From Undibacterium sp. (lineage in GTDB: Bacteria > Pseudomonadota > Gammaproteobacteria > Burkholderiales > Burkholderiaceae_D): a stretch of DNA of 64,000 nucleotides. The number at the start of each line of letters is the position of its first letter. Position 1 is the first letter of the stretch. A model generated the notes under the pieces. It saw only the letters and a program-made list of their open reading frames with translations. It was not told the origin of the DNA and made no database searches. This document shows, piece by piece, positions 33,966 to 43,078 of this stretch. Location of the stretch: contig JAUSNO010000011.1 in the NCBI GenBank assembly GCA_030645915.1, forward strand, positions 1-64,000. The letters are read 5' to 3'. The translations under genes and the position numbers were made by a program.

Positions 33966-36659
33966 ATGAGTTTAAAAACTCGCCTGGCATTAGCATTCAC
34001 CCTGTTTTTTATATTGTCATCCTTGATGATGACATGGCTCTCGATATCGACGTTCGAAAAAACCTTGAAAAAAGTTGTGGTTGATCGTCAGATAAGTCTG
34101 GTAGCGAATACCTCGAACGAAATCGATCAAAAAATTGAATTAAGGAGGCACACCTTGATTCGCGTCGCAAGTGACCTGGGATCAGTGAAGAACAATGGGC
34201 CCGAGCTACAAGCTTTTCTTGAACAGCATCGTAGCCTTGAAGGGCTATTCGACAATATTGCTGTCTTCAATACGCAAGGTCTGATGATCGCCAACCTGAA
34301 TCAACCCCACGCCGTCGGCAAGCTGGACATTTCAAAGCGCGATTATTTTCAGTCTGTCATCGCAACCCATCGCATAGCGATCTCTTCTCCTTTGAAAGGT
34401 GGGGTTACCGGACGTCCTGTAGTTGTCATATGCCTGCCTGTTTTTGACAATCGAGGGCAGATGATTTCGGTTCTGCTTGGAGTAATCGAATTGACACAAG
34501 ACAGTTTTTTAGCCGACCTGTCTAGTGCCAGCATTGGTCATACTGGTTACTTTTATGTCGTGACCGGCAAAGGTGTTTTTATCACTCACCCTGATCAAAG
34601 TCGCATTTTAAAAAACACGCAAGACTATGCGCATGACGGTCTATCGCTCGACACTATCGTCAACGGATTAAAAGGCAGCGCCGATCCAATCACCAGCAGC
34701 AGCGCTGGAGCAATATTTTCGTATCAACGCTTAAAGTCGGTCGACTGGATTATCACTGCGGTATCGCCAACAGCCGAGGCGTTTAGCCAGATAGGCGACA
34801 TCAAAAACAAGGCGATATTCATCAATGTCAGTCTGATCTTCATTTTATTGCCAATGGCCTGGTGGTTCATGTACCGGCAGTTAGCGCCGCTACAAAGATT
34901 GCATGACAAGGTAGTCAATATTGACGCCCTGCCGGCATCCACATTTGTCGCACAAAATTATTCCAGCGACGAAGTCGGAGAACTGAACAAGGCATTCGAT
35001 CACACGATGCTCAAACGTCTGGCGGCCGAATCCTCTCTGATCGACAGTGAGAACAGGCTGCGCGTCATTGCGGACAATATGTCTGCGTTTATCGGTTATG
35101 TCGACTATAACGAAAAATATATTTTTGCAAATAAACATATCGAAAATTTATATGGCATACCCGCTGACGATGCGATCGGCAAAACCATAAATGTGATTAT
35201 GGATGCCGATTTTTACAAGCGAAACAAACCCTATGTCACGCAGGTATTGAATGGCGAATGGACGCAATTTGAAAGACGCGCGGAAAGAAAAGGAAAGCTT
35301 GAGTGGGATAGGGTCACGTATGTTCCTGATATCAACAAAAAAGGTCAGGTGGATGGCTTTTTTGTATTGGCCGAGAATATTACGGATTTTAAACGCATCC
35401 AGTCAGAGCTGATGGCAAGTGAGAAACGCATCAGGACAATTACCGACAATGTCCCGGCACTGATTGCCTATATCGATGCCGACGAACGCTACCAGTTTTG
35501 CAATCGTGTGTATAAGAAAATTCCGGGCGTTGACACGAAAGAGATGATAGGAAAATCGATTCGGGAAGTGTTTGGCGATCAACCGTACCGTGAACTGAAG
35601 GAACAAATTCACCTGGCGCTGAAAGGTGAAGCGACTTCTTTTGAACGCATGCTAAGCGTGCGCGGCATCAATAAATATATGCAATATGAGTTTGTCCCGG
35701 ACACGAATCTCGATGGCGCTACCGTGGGTTTCTATTCAATGGCAGTGGATGTATCGGATCGCAAGGAAGCGGAACTCAGGCTGCAATCAAGCGAGGGCCT
35801 GTTGCGCACCATCGCTGACAATATTCCCGCTTTTGTCAGCTTTATTGACCCCGAAAATCGCTTCCAGTTTGTCAACAGACCATACGAAGCGTGGTTCAAT
35901 ATTGCGCTATCAGACATTAAAGGCAGCCCCGTCCCCTCGCTGCTGAGCGGGCCAATGCGAGACCAGCATCAGGTGCATTTCAACCTGGCAATCGCTGGCG
36001 AAAAAACTGAATTTGAATGTGAAATGTGCATCGCAGGAACCCTGGGCCACTATAAAGCCATTTATGTTCCGCAGTTCGATGAACACGGACATGTCGTCGG
36101 CATTAATTCGCTGATCAACGATATTAGCGACGCCAAGGCGGTCGAAAATCAATTGCATGCCTTGGCGCGATTTGATTCACTGACAGGCCTGCCAAACCGC
36201 AATCAGCTCAACGAAAGACTGGAGCAAGCCAACGCCCGGTCTATGCGTAGCCGCCATTTGATGGCCGTGATGTTTCTCGACATCGACCGGTTTAAAGCGA
36301 TCAATGATTCCTTGGGACATCATGCAGGGGATGTAGTCCTCAAGGAATTCTCAGAGCGCTTGAAAGGGTGTATCCGTCAGACCGATATGGTGGGCAGATT
36401 GGGCGGTGATGAATTTGTCATTGTGCTCGAAGGGCTCAACAGCAAGGATGAAACTGAAATCGTCGCGAAGAAAATTATTCTGGCGATGACGATGCCTTTT
36501 AACATCGACGGGCACTCCCGCATCATCACGACGAGTATTGGTATCGCCATATCGAACGGCCAAATTTTCAGTAGCGAACAACTGCTGCAAAAAGCGGACG
36601 AGGCTTTATACCTTGCCAAAAAAGATGGCCGAAATAATTTCAAACGCCTTGAGTTGTAG
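33966..36659 (+). CDS. Membrane diguanylate cyclase with sensor domain and three PAS domains
   Basis: An 897-residue protein starting MSLKTRLALAFTLFFILSSL. Two membrane helices flank an extracytoplasmic dCACHE-type sensor, followed by a HAMP-like stretch and three PAS domains (each beginning with I-ADN-I/V or ITDN, near residues 345, 465 and 595). The C-terminal GGDEF domain has GGDEF at 813-817 and an RQTD inhibitory I-site five residues before it, so it should make cyclic di-GMP and be product-inhibited. There is no EAL domain. The start at 33966 follows AAGGAA; an upstream in-frame ATG at 33882 would add 28 residues without a clear ribosome binding site. Confidence 0.88.
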   Translation: MSLKTRLALAFTLFFILSSLMMTWLSISTFEKTLKKVVVDRQISLVANTSNEIDQKIELRRHTLIRVASDLGSVKNNGPELQAFLEQHRSLEGLFDNIAVFNTQGLMIANLNQPHAVGKLDISKRDYFQSVIATHRIAISSPLKGGVTGRPVVVICLPVFDNRGQMISVLLGVIELTQDSFLADLSSASIGHTGYFYVVTGKGVFITHPDQSRILKNTQDYAHDGLSLDTIVNGLKGSADPITSSSAGAIFSYQRLKSVDWIITAVSPTAEAFSQIGDIKNKAIFINVSLIFILLPMAWWFMYRQLAPLQRLHDKVVNIDALPASTFVAQNYSSDEVGELNKAFDHTMLKRLAAESSLIDSENRLRVIADNMSAFIGYVDYNEKYIFANKHIENLYGIPADDAIGKTINVIMDADFYKRNKPYVTQVLNGEWTQFERRAERKGKLEWDRVTYVPDINKKGQVDGFFVLAENITDFKRIQSELMASEKRIRTITDNVPALIAYIDADERYQFCNRVYKKIPGVDTKEMIGKSIREVFGDQPYRELKEQIHLALKGEATSFERMLSVRGINKYMQYEFVPDTNLDGATVGFYSMAVDVSDRKEAELRLQSSEGLLRTIADNIPAFVSFIDPENRFQFVNRPYEAWFNIALSDIKGSPVPSLLSGPMRDQHQVHFNLAIAGEKTEFECEMCIAGTLGHYKAIYVPQFDEHGHVVGINSLINDISDAKAVENQLHALARFDSLTGLPNRNQLNERLEQANARSMRSRHLMAVMFLDIDRFKAINDSLGHHAGDVVLKEFSERLKGCIRQTDMVGRLGGDEFVIVLEGLNSKDETEIVAKKIILAMTMPFNIDGHSRIITTSIGIAISNGQIFSSEQLLQKADEALYLAKKDGRNNFKRLEL

Positions 36660-36725
36660 CGATACGCTATGGGGCGAGAGCACCGGCATCCATCAGGGCA
36701 ATGATTGCCCTAATAAAATTAAAAC

Positions 36726-36812
36726 AAGGCACGCCCACCGCGCAATACCCATGCGGCTTTCCAGCCTATCCGGCCTGCAAGGCGCATGTAGCATGCGTGA
36801 TGGGCATGGCAC
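36726..36812 (+). repeat. Interspersed palindromic repeat, copy 4
   Basis: An 87-bp copy with AGGCACGCCCACCGCGCAAT, GCGGCTTTCCAGCC, CGGCCTGCAAGGCGCATG and TGCGTGATGGGCATGGCAC. It lies between the convergent ends of the GGDEF gene and the secreted-protein gene, which fits a role or tolerance at transcription ends. Confidence 0.85.
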
Positions 36813-36826
36813 TTTTCAATTGCGTT

Positions 36827-37261
36827 TTAGCGTAATACGAACCGTGTCAACTGATCCTCTGGCCTATCCAGACTCGATTGTTTCTGAGACGGAACGACCA
36901 TAAGTAGTTCGCCGCTCACATCGCCGTTGTCGTGCAGATCGATACGCACTTGTAGTTGCCGGTCAAGGGCGACAAAAGCGTTTTCTGCAGTGGCGACAAT
37001 CTCATGGCTATCCTGCCCGCTGATTTTTGCATACATCCTGCGACCGCGGTCAAACAGCGCAAGAACTTGCCCGTTGGAGAGATCATAGGCACCTACAAAT
37101 TTATAAAATTCCTCTGGCCACATTTTATATAGCTTGCTGGGAATCGTGATCTGCCGCGCAGGCTCGGTGATCGTCACTGTATCGATTTCTGCTGCAGTCT
37201 GCGCTGCAGACGGCAATGAAAATGCGCTTAGAAGAAACAAAAACATCAAAAACTTTTTCAT
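36827..37261 (-). CDS. Small secreted hypothetical protein
   Basis: A 144-residue protein with a clear signal peptide (FLMFLFLLSAFSLPSAAQ, residues 4-21). The mature 123 residues have no cysteines and alternate short strands and polar turns, including VGAYDLSNGQVLALFDRGRR and MYAKISGQDSHEIV. The pattern looks like a small beta-sandwich periplasmic protein; similar short secreted proteins are common in this family of bacteria but I cannot name a domain. Confidence 0.65.
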   Translation of the reverse strand: MKKFLMFLFLLSAFSLPSAAQTAAEIDTVTITEPARQITIPSKLYKMWPEEFYKFVGAYDLSNGQVLALFDRGRRMYAKISGQDSHEIVATAENAFVALDRQLQVRIDLHDNGDVSGELLMVVPSQKQSSLDRPEDQLTRFVLR

Positions 37262-37633
37262 GATTTACCTCTCGATCTGAAATCCATATTCACTTAGCGG
37301 ATGAAGAACACTCCCCTTTCCATAATCGCACTAAGTTAAACAACAATTGAATGAAGGAAAAACCTGTCGTAAGGTGATTGACCCCACCGATCCAATATAG
37401 TCAATGATCCCCGTCACAGACAATTATAAATTCCTATAAATCCTGTGCCGTGAGAGATAAAACCTAAGGATAAAATGAACGCCGACAATACTGTTTTTTA
37501 GTTGCGGCATGCGAACAAAGCTTGGATTACACGCCATGTTTTTTCATCACTAGGCGCACTTGCGAAGCGCTGTCCTAACCCTGGAGGTATGAGAGAATGC
37601 AAAAAATAAACGCACGCTTCAATCGGGAAAATA
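37262..37633. other. Intergenic region between divergent genes
   Basis: This 372-bp stretch separates the secreted-protein gene (minus) from the ECF sigma factor gene (plus) and must carry both promoters. I see AT-rich sequence at 37320-37345 and 37425-37445 but no confident promoter, operator, repeat copy or gene. Confidence 0.5.
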
Positions 37634-38173
37634 ATGACTGATCCCAATATGACTTGCCTGACCGCCGCATGGTCATCCCACGAACGTGAATTACGTTCAT
37701 GGCTGCGCCATCGTTTGGGCAATACTGCAGAAGCCGAAGATCTGCTGCAAGATTTATTTCTCAAAGCCTTGCGTCAAGGCGAAAGATTCTGTTCAGTACA
37801 AAATGCCCGCGCATGGCTGTTTGAGGTGGCGCGCAATGCTCTGGCCGACCGCCTGCGCGTAGCACGCGAGACCGTAGAGCTACCGGATGATTTGTCTGCG
37901 ACTATGGTCGATATTGATGCAGTTGACACCCTCACGACCTGCTTGCCGCGCGTACTGTCTGAATTAAGCGCCGAAGACCGGGAAGCGATCACGCTGTGTG
38001 ATCTGCAAGGTATGCCGCAAGCCACTTTCGCGCTCAGCAAAGGCTTAAGCCTAAGTGCCGCCAAATCCCGCGTGCAACGCGCACGCCAGCGCCTGCGTGA
38101 GCGCATGCTGGAGGGCTGTCAGGTGCAATTGGACCATGCCGGTCGGGTATCTGATTTTGTCCCGCGCGACTAA
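37634..38173 (+). CDS. ECF sigma factor (SigZ-like)
   Basis: A 179-residue extracytoplasmic-function sigma factor. Region 2 reads ELRSWLRHRLGNTAEAEDLL, then QDLFLKALR and ARAWLFEVARNALADRLR; region 4 is LSAEDREAITLCDLQGMPQA with a helix-turn-helix ending in SAAKSRVQRARQRLRERM. The overall pattern is that of SigZ-type factors. No anti-sigma gene is adjacent; the next genes encode a DUF318 permease, a DUF2892 protein and a small thioredoxin. A CxxC-free C-terminal tail follows region 4. It likely drives the downstream cassette. Confidence 0.85.
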   Translation: MTDPNMTCLTAAWSSHERELRSWLRHRLGNTAEAEDLLQDLFLKALRQGERFCSVQNARAWLFEVARNALADRLRVARETVELPDDLSATMVDIDAVDTLTTCLPRVLSELSAEDREAITLCDLQGMPQATFALSKGLSLSAAKSRVQRARQRLRERMLEGCQVQLDHAGRVSDFVPRD

Positions 38174-38251
38174 ACGACTGCCGGGCAAAATATTTTTCTT
38201 CCTGGTGATTTATTTTTGCGTCTTTTCAGCACCTGGTTCGTCTTCCTAGGT

Positions 38252-39298
38252 ATGAATACCTTAACTCTCCCGCAAAAATCCTGGCCCATGCGCCAGCCAT
38301 TGGCATTTTTAATCGCTGCGACCATCGTCTGGTTTGCACTTTACCAAGCGCTGATTCCTGCCTCTGAGGCATTGGTTGCGGCGCTGCCAGTTGATAGAGC
38401 CAGCCATTTGGGTGGTGCGCTGCAATTCTTTCTGTATGACACGCCCAAGGTGCTGTTGCTGCTGACTGGCGTGGTGTTTGTGATGGGGATGATCAACAGT
38501 TACTTCACACCCGAGCGCACGCGTGCCTTGCTTGCTGGCAAATCTGAAGGTGTCGCTAATGTCATGGCGGCTTCGCTCGGTATCGTCACGCCATTTTGCT
38601 CCTGCTCGGCGGTGCCTTTATTCATCGGTTTTGTGCAGGCGGGCGTGCCGCTGGGCGTCACTTTTTCTTTCCTCATCTCTGCACCTATGGTCAATGAGGT
38701 AGCGCTGACCTTACTGTTTGGCATGTTTGGCTGGAAAGTGGCGATGCTGTATTTAGGCCTGGGGCTGTCGGTCGCGATTGTGTCGGGCTGGATCATTGGC
38801 AGACTAAAAATGGAAGCCTATCTGGAAGACTGGGTGCGTGACATGCCTAAGATGTCGGCCCAATTTGAAGAGACTGGCATGAGCCTGGCAGATCGCGTTC
38901 AGGGTGGCTTACATTCCGTGCGTGAAATCGTCGGCAAAGTCTGGCCTTACATTTTGGGCGGCATAGCGCTCGGCGCTGCGATTCATGGTTATGTACCGGA
39001 AGATTTTATGGCATCCATCATGGGCAAAGACGCCTGGTGGTCAGTGCCGTTAGCGGTATTGATTGGGGTGCCGATGTATACCAATGCGGCGGGGGTGATC
39101 CCTATCGTACAAGCCTTGCTGGCTAAAGGAGCGGCCTTGGGCACGGTACTGGCTTTTATGATGAGTGTGATTGCCTTGTCGTTGCCAGAAATGATCATCT
39201 TGCGCAAGGTGTTGAAGTTGCGCCTGATCGCCACCTTTACCGGTGTGGTAGCCAGCGGAATTTTGGTCGTCGGCTATGTGTTTAATGCTGTTCTTTAA
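38252..39298 (+). CDS. DUF318/ArsP-type permease
   Basis: A 348-residue polytopic permease with about eight helices. The motif TPFCSCSAVPLFIGFVQAGV is diagnostic of the DUF318 family, which includes ArsP exporters of organoarsenicals and other predicted permeases. The second half has IGVPMYTNAAGVIPIVQALL, the paired motif. An upstream in-frame ATG at 38216 exists, but 38252 gives the usual N-terminus. Its neighbours are a sigma factor upstream and thiol-redox genes downstream; the substrate is not known and may be a metalloid or a thiol-reactive compound. Confidence 0.85.
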   Translation: MNTLTLPQKSWPMRQPLAFLIAATIVWFALYQALIPASEALVAALPVDRASHLGGALQFFLYDTPKVLLLLTGVVFVMGMINSYFTPERTRALLAGKSEGVANVMAASLGIVTPFCSCSAVPLFIGFVQAGVPLGVTFSFLISAPMVNEVALTLLFGMFGWKVAMLYLGLGLSVAIVSGWIIGRLKMEAYLEDWVRDMPKMSAQFEETGMSLADRVQGGLHSVREIVGKVWPYILGGIALGAAIHGYVPEDFMASIMGKDAWWSVPLAVLIGVPMYTNAAGVIPIVQALLAKGAALGTVLAFMMSVIALSLPEMIILRKVLKLRLIATFTGVVASGILVVGYVFNAVL

Positions 39299-39326
39299 AT
39301 GTTTTAATTAACCCTAGGAGATTGTG

Positions 39327-39551
39327 ATGAATGTAAATCGCGCTGTCAGTATTTTTGCAGGTTTGATGATGTTGGCCAGTCTGGCTGCGGCCCACTTTAG
39401 TGGCCAGATCGATCTCTCGCATCTCAGCTGGCTATGGCTCACCGCCTTCGTCGGTGCCAATTTGTTTCAGATGGGCTTTACCGGTTTTTGTCCTGCTGCG
39501 AGCCTCTTCAAGGCTATCGGCATCAAGGAGGCGAACGGCAAATGCTGTTAA
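39327..39551 (+). CDS. DUF2892 small membrane protein
   Basis: A 74-residue protein with two membrane helices (VSIFAGLMMLASLAAAHF and LWLTAFVGANLFQMGFTGFC). DUF2892 matches the membrane tail of rhodanese YgaP. Three cysteines, one in FTGFCP and a CC pair at the C-terminus, could take part in thiol chemistry. TAGGAG lies before the ATG. A homologue at 52435 shares the FTAFVG.NL.Q.GFT..C core. Confidence 0.85.
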   Translation: MNVNRAVSIFAGLMMLASLAAAHFSGQIDLSHLSWLWLTAFVGANLFQMGFTGFCPAASLFKAIGIKEANGKCC

Positions 39552-39630
39552 TCGAGCTTCATCTATTTTGAAGAGTGACGTTTAAACGAATACACTATTT
39601 TCAACCACAAAAAAACCACAAGGAACACAC

Positions 39631-39867
39631 ATGGATATCAAAGTACTCGGCACCGGATGTGCCAACTGCAAAAGCACGATTGCACTCATCGATCAGGTGG
39701 CAAAGGAAAAAGGCATTGCTGTGAAACTAGAAAAAGTAGAGGAGCTGCGTGACATCATGGGCTATGGTGTCATGTCAACGCCGGGTGTCGTCATTAATGG
39801 CAAGGTAGTGCACGCCGGCGGCATTCCTGGCAGGGACAAAATAGAGCAATGGTTGCTTGGTGCCTGA
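39631..39867 (+). CDS. Small thioredoxin-like redox-active disulfide protein
   Basis: A 78-residue thioredoxin-fold protein with the CxxC motif at GTGCANCK (C10, C13) and the cis-proline segment VMSTPGVVINGKVV. This matches the TM0077/redox-active disulfide protein 2 family, often encoded beside DUF318 permeases. It may reduce substrate or cysteines of the permease. AAGGAAC is a likely ribosome binding site. The next 325 bases up to the transporter gene at 40193 show no gene or site I can support. Confidence 0.88.
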   Translation: MDIKVLGTGCANCKSTIALIDQVAKEKGIAVKLEKVEELRDIMGYGVMSTPGVVINGKVVHAGGIPGRDKIEQWLLGA

Positions 39868-40192
39868 CTGACTGTCAGACCAACAGAACGATCGAATCGG
39901 AACACGCTGGCAGCCGGTTCCCGCTGCCAGTGCGATCCACAAGCGAAGTGATGCGTGGCGGCATTTTAAGAAAAAACAGGAGATCAGGATATGTGCATGG
40001 GGTATGCTCGCGATATATGTGCGTGGATGAAAAATGACGATCCAGATCAACGTGAAATTGCGCTTAAGGCCTGGAGCCTGGCATTTGAAGATCGCAGCCA
40101 ACGGCCACATGCAACAAGTTTCACGCCGCTGTCGACAAGTTCAACTACCGACATCAAGCCACCCGCCAAATGAAACAAACAAAGATAGACCG

Positions 40193-41101
40193 ATGACCGA
40201 AGAACACCATCACGCACAGGCACCGGCCAACTTTAATCTCGCCTTCGGTGCAGGCATTGCCCTCAACCTGCTCTTTGTTGCCATAGAGGCGTTTTATGGC
40301 TGGAAGAGTGACTCGCTGGCCTTACTCGCCGATGCCGGCCACAACCTGAGTGATGTCGCTGGTCTGGTGCTGGCGTGGGGTGGCGCGTTAGCCGTTAAAT
40401 TGCGTCCGAATGCACGACATACTTATGGCTGGAAGCGGGCGACCATTCTGGCCGCGTTTGCCAATGCACTACTGTTATTACTCGCCATGGGTGGCCTCGC
40501 ATGGGAGGCCATCGGGCGACTATTCTCGCCGCTGGAAGCGGTACAGGCGCAAGGCGTCACGATCATGCTGGTGGCTGGCGCAGGTATTGCCGTCAATACG
40601 GCAACCGCCCTGCTCTTCATGCATGGCCGCAACAAAGATCTCAATATCCGGGGGGCGTTTATGCACATGGCGGCGGATGCCGTGGTGTCTGCCGGTGTCG
40701 TCATTGCAGGTGCGCTCACGCTCTGGATGCGATGGGCCTGGCTTGATCCTGTGGTCAGTCTGGCGATTGCCTTTGTCATATTAGTCAGTACCTGGAGCCT
40801 GTTTCGCCAATCTTTGCATATGCTGTTCGATGGCGTGCCTGACAGTGTAGATCCGCAGGCAGTGCGCGCATATCTCGCTTCCCTGCCTGGGGTAACACGC
40901 GTCCATGATCTGCATATCTGGGCCATGGGTACTTCGCACATTGCCATGACGGCGCATCTGATCATGCCGCAAAACCAGGCAGACGATGCGTTTTTACAAG
41001 AAGCTACCGAGCAGATGCATGATCGCTTTGAGATTGCCCATGTGACTTTGCAGATCATGAAGAAGGGATTCGCCGTGACTTGTAGCGGGCAGGTAGACTA
41101 A
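40193..41101 (+). CDS. Cation diffusion facilitator transporter
   Basis: A 302-residue CDF exporter (CzcD/ZitB type) for zinc or related divalent ions. A histidine-rich start (MTEEHHHAQ) is followed by LLADAGHNLSDVAGLVLAWG and MHMAADAVVSAGVVIAGAL, the two HxxxD metal sites in helices two and five. The cytoplasmic C-terminal domain has VHDLHIWAMGTSHIAMTAHL. An open frame reaches about 160 bases further upstream, but the ATG at 40193 gives the family N-terminus. Preferred metal cannot be set from sequence; zinc, cadmium and cobalt are the usual range. Confidence 0.93.
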   Translation: MTEEHHHAQAPANFNLAFGAGIALNLLFVAIEAFYGWKSDSLALLADAGHNLSDVAGLVLAWGGALAVKLRPNARHTYGWKRATILAAFANALLLLLAMGGLAWEAIGRLFSPLEAVQAQGVTIMLVAGAGIAVNTATALLFMHGRNKDLNIRGAFMHMAADAVVSAGVVIAGALTLWMRWAWLDPVVSLAIAFVILVSTWSLFRQSLHMLFDGVPDSVDPQAVRAYLASLPGVTRVHDLHIWAMGTSHIAMTAHLIMPQNQADDAFLQEATEQMHDRFEIAHVTLQIMKKGFAVTCSGQVD

Positions 41102-41148
41102 AATCAGGTCAGCGGCTGGCTTATTTATTTTTATCTCTGGAGTGCAAT

Positions 41149-41967
41149 TTGTGTGAGCTATTAGCGATGTCAAGTTCGCAGCCAGAACGGCTGAATTTTT
41201 CTCTGCATGCCTTAGCCGCACATGCTGGCGAGAGTGGCAATGTGCACGACGGTTGGGGTGTCGCTTTCTATCAGGGAAATGACGTTGCCTTGTTCCGTGA
41301 ACCGAATGCCGCAGAGAATAGTCCGCTGGTGCATTTTCTTGAAACCCAGGGGCCGATCACTACCCTCGCCCTGTCGCATATTCGGCATGCAACACGAGGT
41401 GCATTGCAGCTATCCAATACCCAGCCATTTACACGTGAGCTTGGCGGTCGTATGCATGTGTTCGCCCACAATGGCGACTTGCCCGGCATCTTAAGCCACA
41501 CAACGCTGACGCCTGGTGCGGCCAAGCCGGTTGGTCAAACCGATTCTGAAGTTGCTTTTTGCGTTTTGCTGGCGCGTCTGGCGCCATTGTGGATGTCGGA
41601 TAATCCACCTTCGATAGAGGCGCGCCTGGCGCTGGTGGCTGAATTTGCTGCTGAACTGCGAGAGCTCGGACCCGCCAATTTCTTGTATGCCGATGGCGAT
41701 GCCTTGTTTGCCCACGGCCATAGACGGATCAATCATGCCAGCGGCCAGATTGAGCCACCGGGACTTTGGATGTTGCAGCGCCATTGCCCGCATGGCGAGG
41801 TGTTTCCTGACGAGCAAAGCGGCCTGTCTATCAAGCCTATCGAGCAGACATTATTGTTGATCGCCAGCGTGCCACTCAGTAGCGATAACTGGATACCCTT
41901 GTCTGAAGGCGACATCATCGCGGTACGGGATGGTGAAGTCCTTCGACATGTAGCTTGCCCTAGTTGA
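41149..41967 (+). CDS. Class II glutamine amidotransferase (YafJ-like), TTG start
   Basis: A 272-residue amidotransferase of the GATase_4 type. The catalytic cysteine must be the second codon; the only start that places it so is TTG at 41149, giving M-C-E-L-L, preceded by TGGAG. Further hallmarks are GWGVAFYQGNDVALFREP, SHIRHATRGALQLSNTQPF and VFAHNGDL. It matches YafJ-type proteins, whose substrate is unknown. It is transcribed with the CDF gene direction but separated by 47 bp. Confidence 0.9.
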   Translation: MCELLAMSSSQPERLNFSLHALAAHAGESGNVHDGWGVAFYQGNDVALFREPNAAENSPLVHFLETQGPITTLALSHIRHATRGALQLSNTQPFTRELGGRMHVFAHNGDLPGILSHTTLTPGAAKPVGQTDSEVAFCVLLARLAPLWMSDNPPSIEARLALVAEFAAELRELGPANFLYADGDALFAHGHRRINHASGQIEPPGLWMLQRHCPHGEVFPDEQSGLSIKPIEQTLLLIASVPLSSDNWIPLSEGDIIAVRDGEVLRHVACPS

Positions 41968-42084
41968 ATTTTGCCTTCCTTCATTGAAACCTTGCGTCAC
42001 CCAGCACTAAGCATCTGCATTTTTTTTGACCTGGCGCAAACCTGCATTGCCTCATTTGGATAAGGTGAATCAAAGGAACACCTC

Positions 42085-42618
42085 ATGAAAAAAATCACGC
42101 TGTTGTTCACTCTATTGTTACTCGCCATGTGGATCAGTCCGCTGTCTTTCGCAACGGCAGTGGCTAAAGTAATGGCTGCGCCCGCGACGGTCGATCTGCA
42201 CGATTACTGGGATCAGCGTTGCGCGAGTTGCCATGGACATGCTGCGAACTTTGCCCGGCACTTTTTACGTATTGAAAATGATGTGTTGATGGGCGCGCAT
42301 CATCAGGGCAACCTGGCTGTGTTTCTGCGCAATCATTACCTGAGCGATGCCCTTGTTGCACCCGTCAGTGCCATGCTAAAGGCCCAGGTACTGAGCCAAC
42401 CGCTGTTTAACGACAAGTGCGCCAGCTGCCATGGCAAGGCTTCGGCGTTTGCACGCCAGTCCCTGCGCATGCAAGACGGTGTGCTGGTAACTGCCGCAGA
42501 CGGGCGCAGGGTCGCCGATTATCTGGCAACACATGGCCGGCTTCAAGCCCATGAGATTCCTATCCTTGTCGAGAGTCTGAAGCGGGTGCGCACGGAAGTC
42601 GCCAGTCCCGCTCAATAG
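42085..42618 (+). CDS. Diheme c-type cytochrome-like secreted protein
   Basis: A 177-residue protein with a signal peptide (LLFTLLLLAMWISPLSFA). It has two CxxCH heme sites, CASCH at 46-50 and again at 112-116, each followed by a similar segment (GHAANFARHFLRI and GKASAFARQSLRM). This points to an internal duplication of one cytochrome module of about 66 residues. Axial methionines are not obvious except in LRM and DVLM. It could act as a periplasmic electron carrier. AAAGGAAC lies before the ATG. Confidence 0.85.
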   Translation: MKKITLLFTLLLLAMWISPLSFATAVAKVMAAPATVDLHDYWDQRCASCHGHAANFARHFLRIENDVLMGAHHQGNLAVFLRNHYLSDALVAPVSAMLKAQVLSQPLFNDKCASCHGKASAFARQSLRMQDGVLVTAADGRRVADYLATHGRLQAHEIPILVESLKRVRTEVASPAQ

Positions 42619-42633
42619 GCGCAATCAGGTCAG

Positions 42634-43029
42634 CTAAAGCCGCGCTTTTCTGTGTTGCCGGCTCATCCGCACCAGTACCAGAAATAACATACACCAGACA
42701 AATGTGCGAAGCAGCATGGCGCGCAGACTATCAACAGCGATAGCCGAGCCTGTCGCAGCCAAATAAGCGATGCCGCCTAACACAAGAAGGTTGATTCCAA
42801 AAATGATGGCAGCCACTTGTTTGCCATGATCGATGCTACGCCAAATGACAAGCGCCGCCACCACATAGATCACGCCCATCACGGTATTAAAAATTAATAG
42901 CGGCAAAAAAACGATGTATCCCGGATCTGCTCCGGCGAGGACACGCCCGCCGGCAAAAATAGTCACCAGTCCGAATGATGCGGCGACAAACACAAGCAGT
43001 ATCTGGAAGAATTTTTTCGATCGCAACAT
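42634..43029 (-). CDS. Small four-helix membrane protein
   Basis: A 131-residue protein with four predicted helices (ILLVFVAASFGLVTIFAGGR, FLPLLIFNTVMGVIYVVAAL, VAAIIFGINLLVLGGIAYL and LRTFVWCMLFLVLVRM). I do not recognise a family. It follows the DevABC-type exporter operon on the same strand with a 49-bp gap and so may be cotranscribed. Confidence 0.65.
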   Translation of the reverse strand: MLRSKKFFQILLVFVAASFGLVTIFAGGRVLAGADPGYIVFLPLLIFNTVMGVIYVVAALVIWRSIDHGKQVAAIIFGINLLVLGGIAYLAATGSAIAVDSLRAMLLRTFVWCMLFLVLVRMSRQHRKARL

Positions 43030-43078
43030 GATTAATTTTTACTCCCGTAAAGATAAAAACAGGTAAATAGTTTAGGCG

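Noticed and set aside
37498-37764. Minus-strand frame overlapping the sigma factor gene
   Set aside because: It is antisense to conserved region 2 of the sigma factor and shows no domain.
39991-40173. Sixty-codon frame between the mini-thioredoxin and the cation transporter
   Set aside because: No ribosome binding site, no recognisable sequence and overlap with an alternative frame of the transporter leader.
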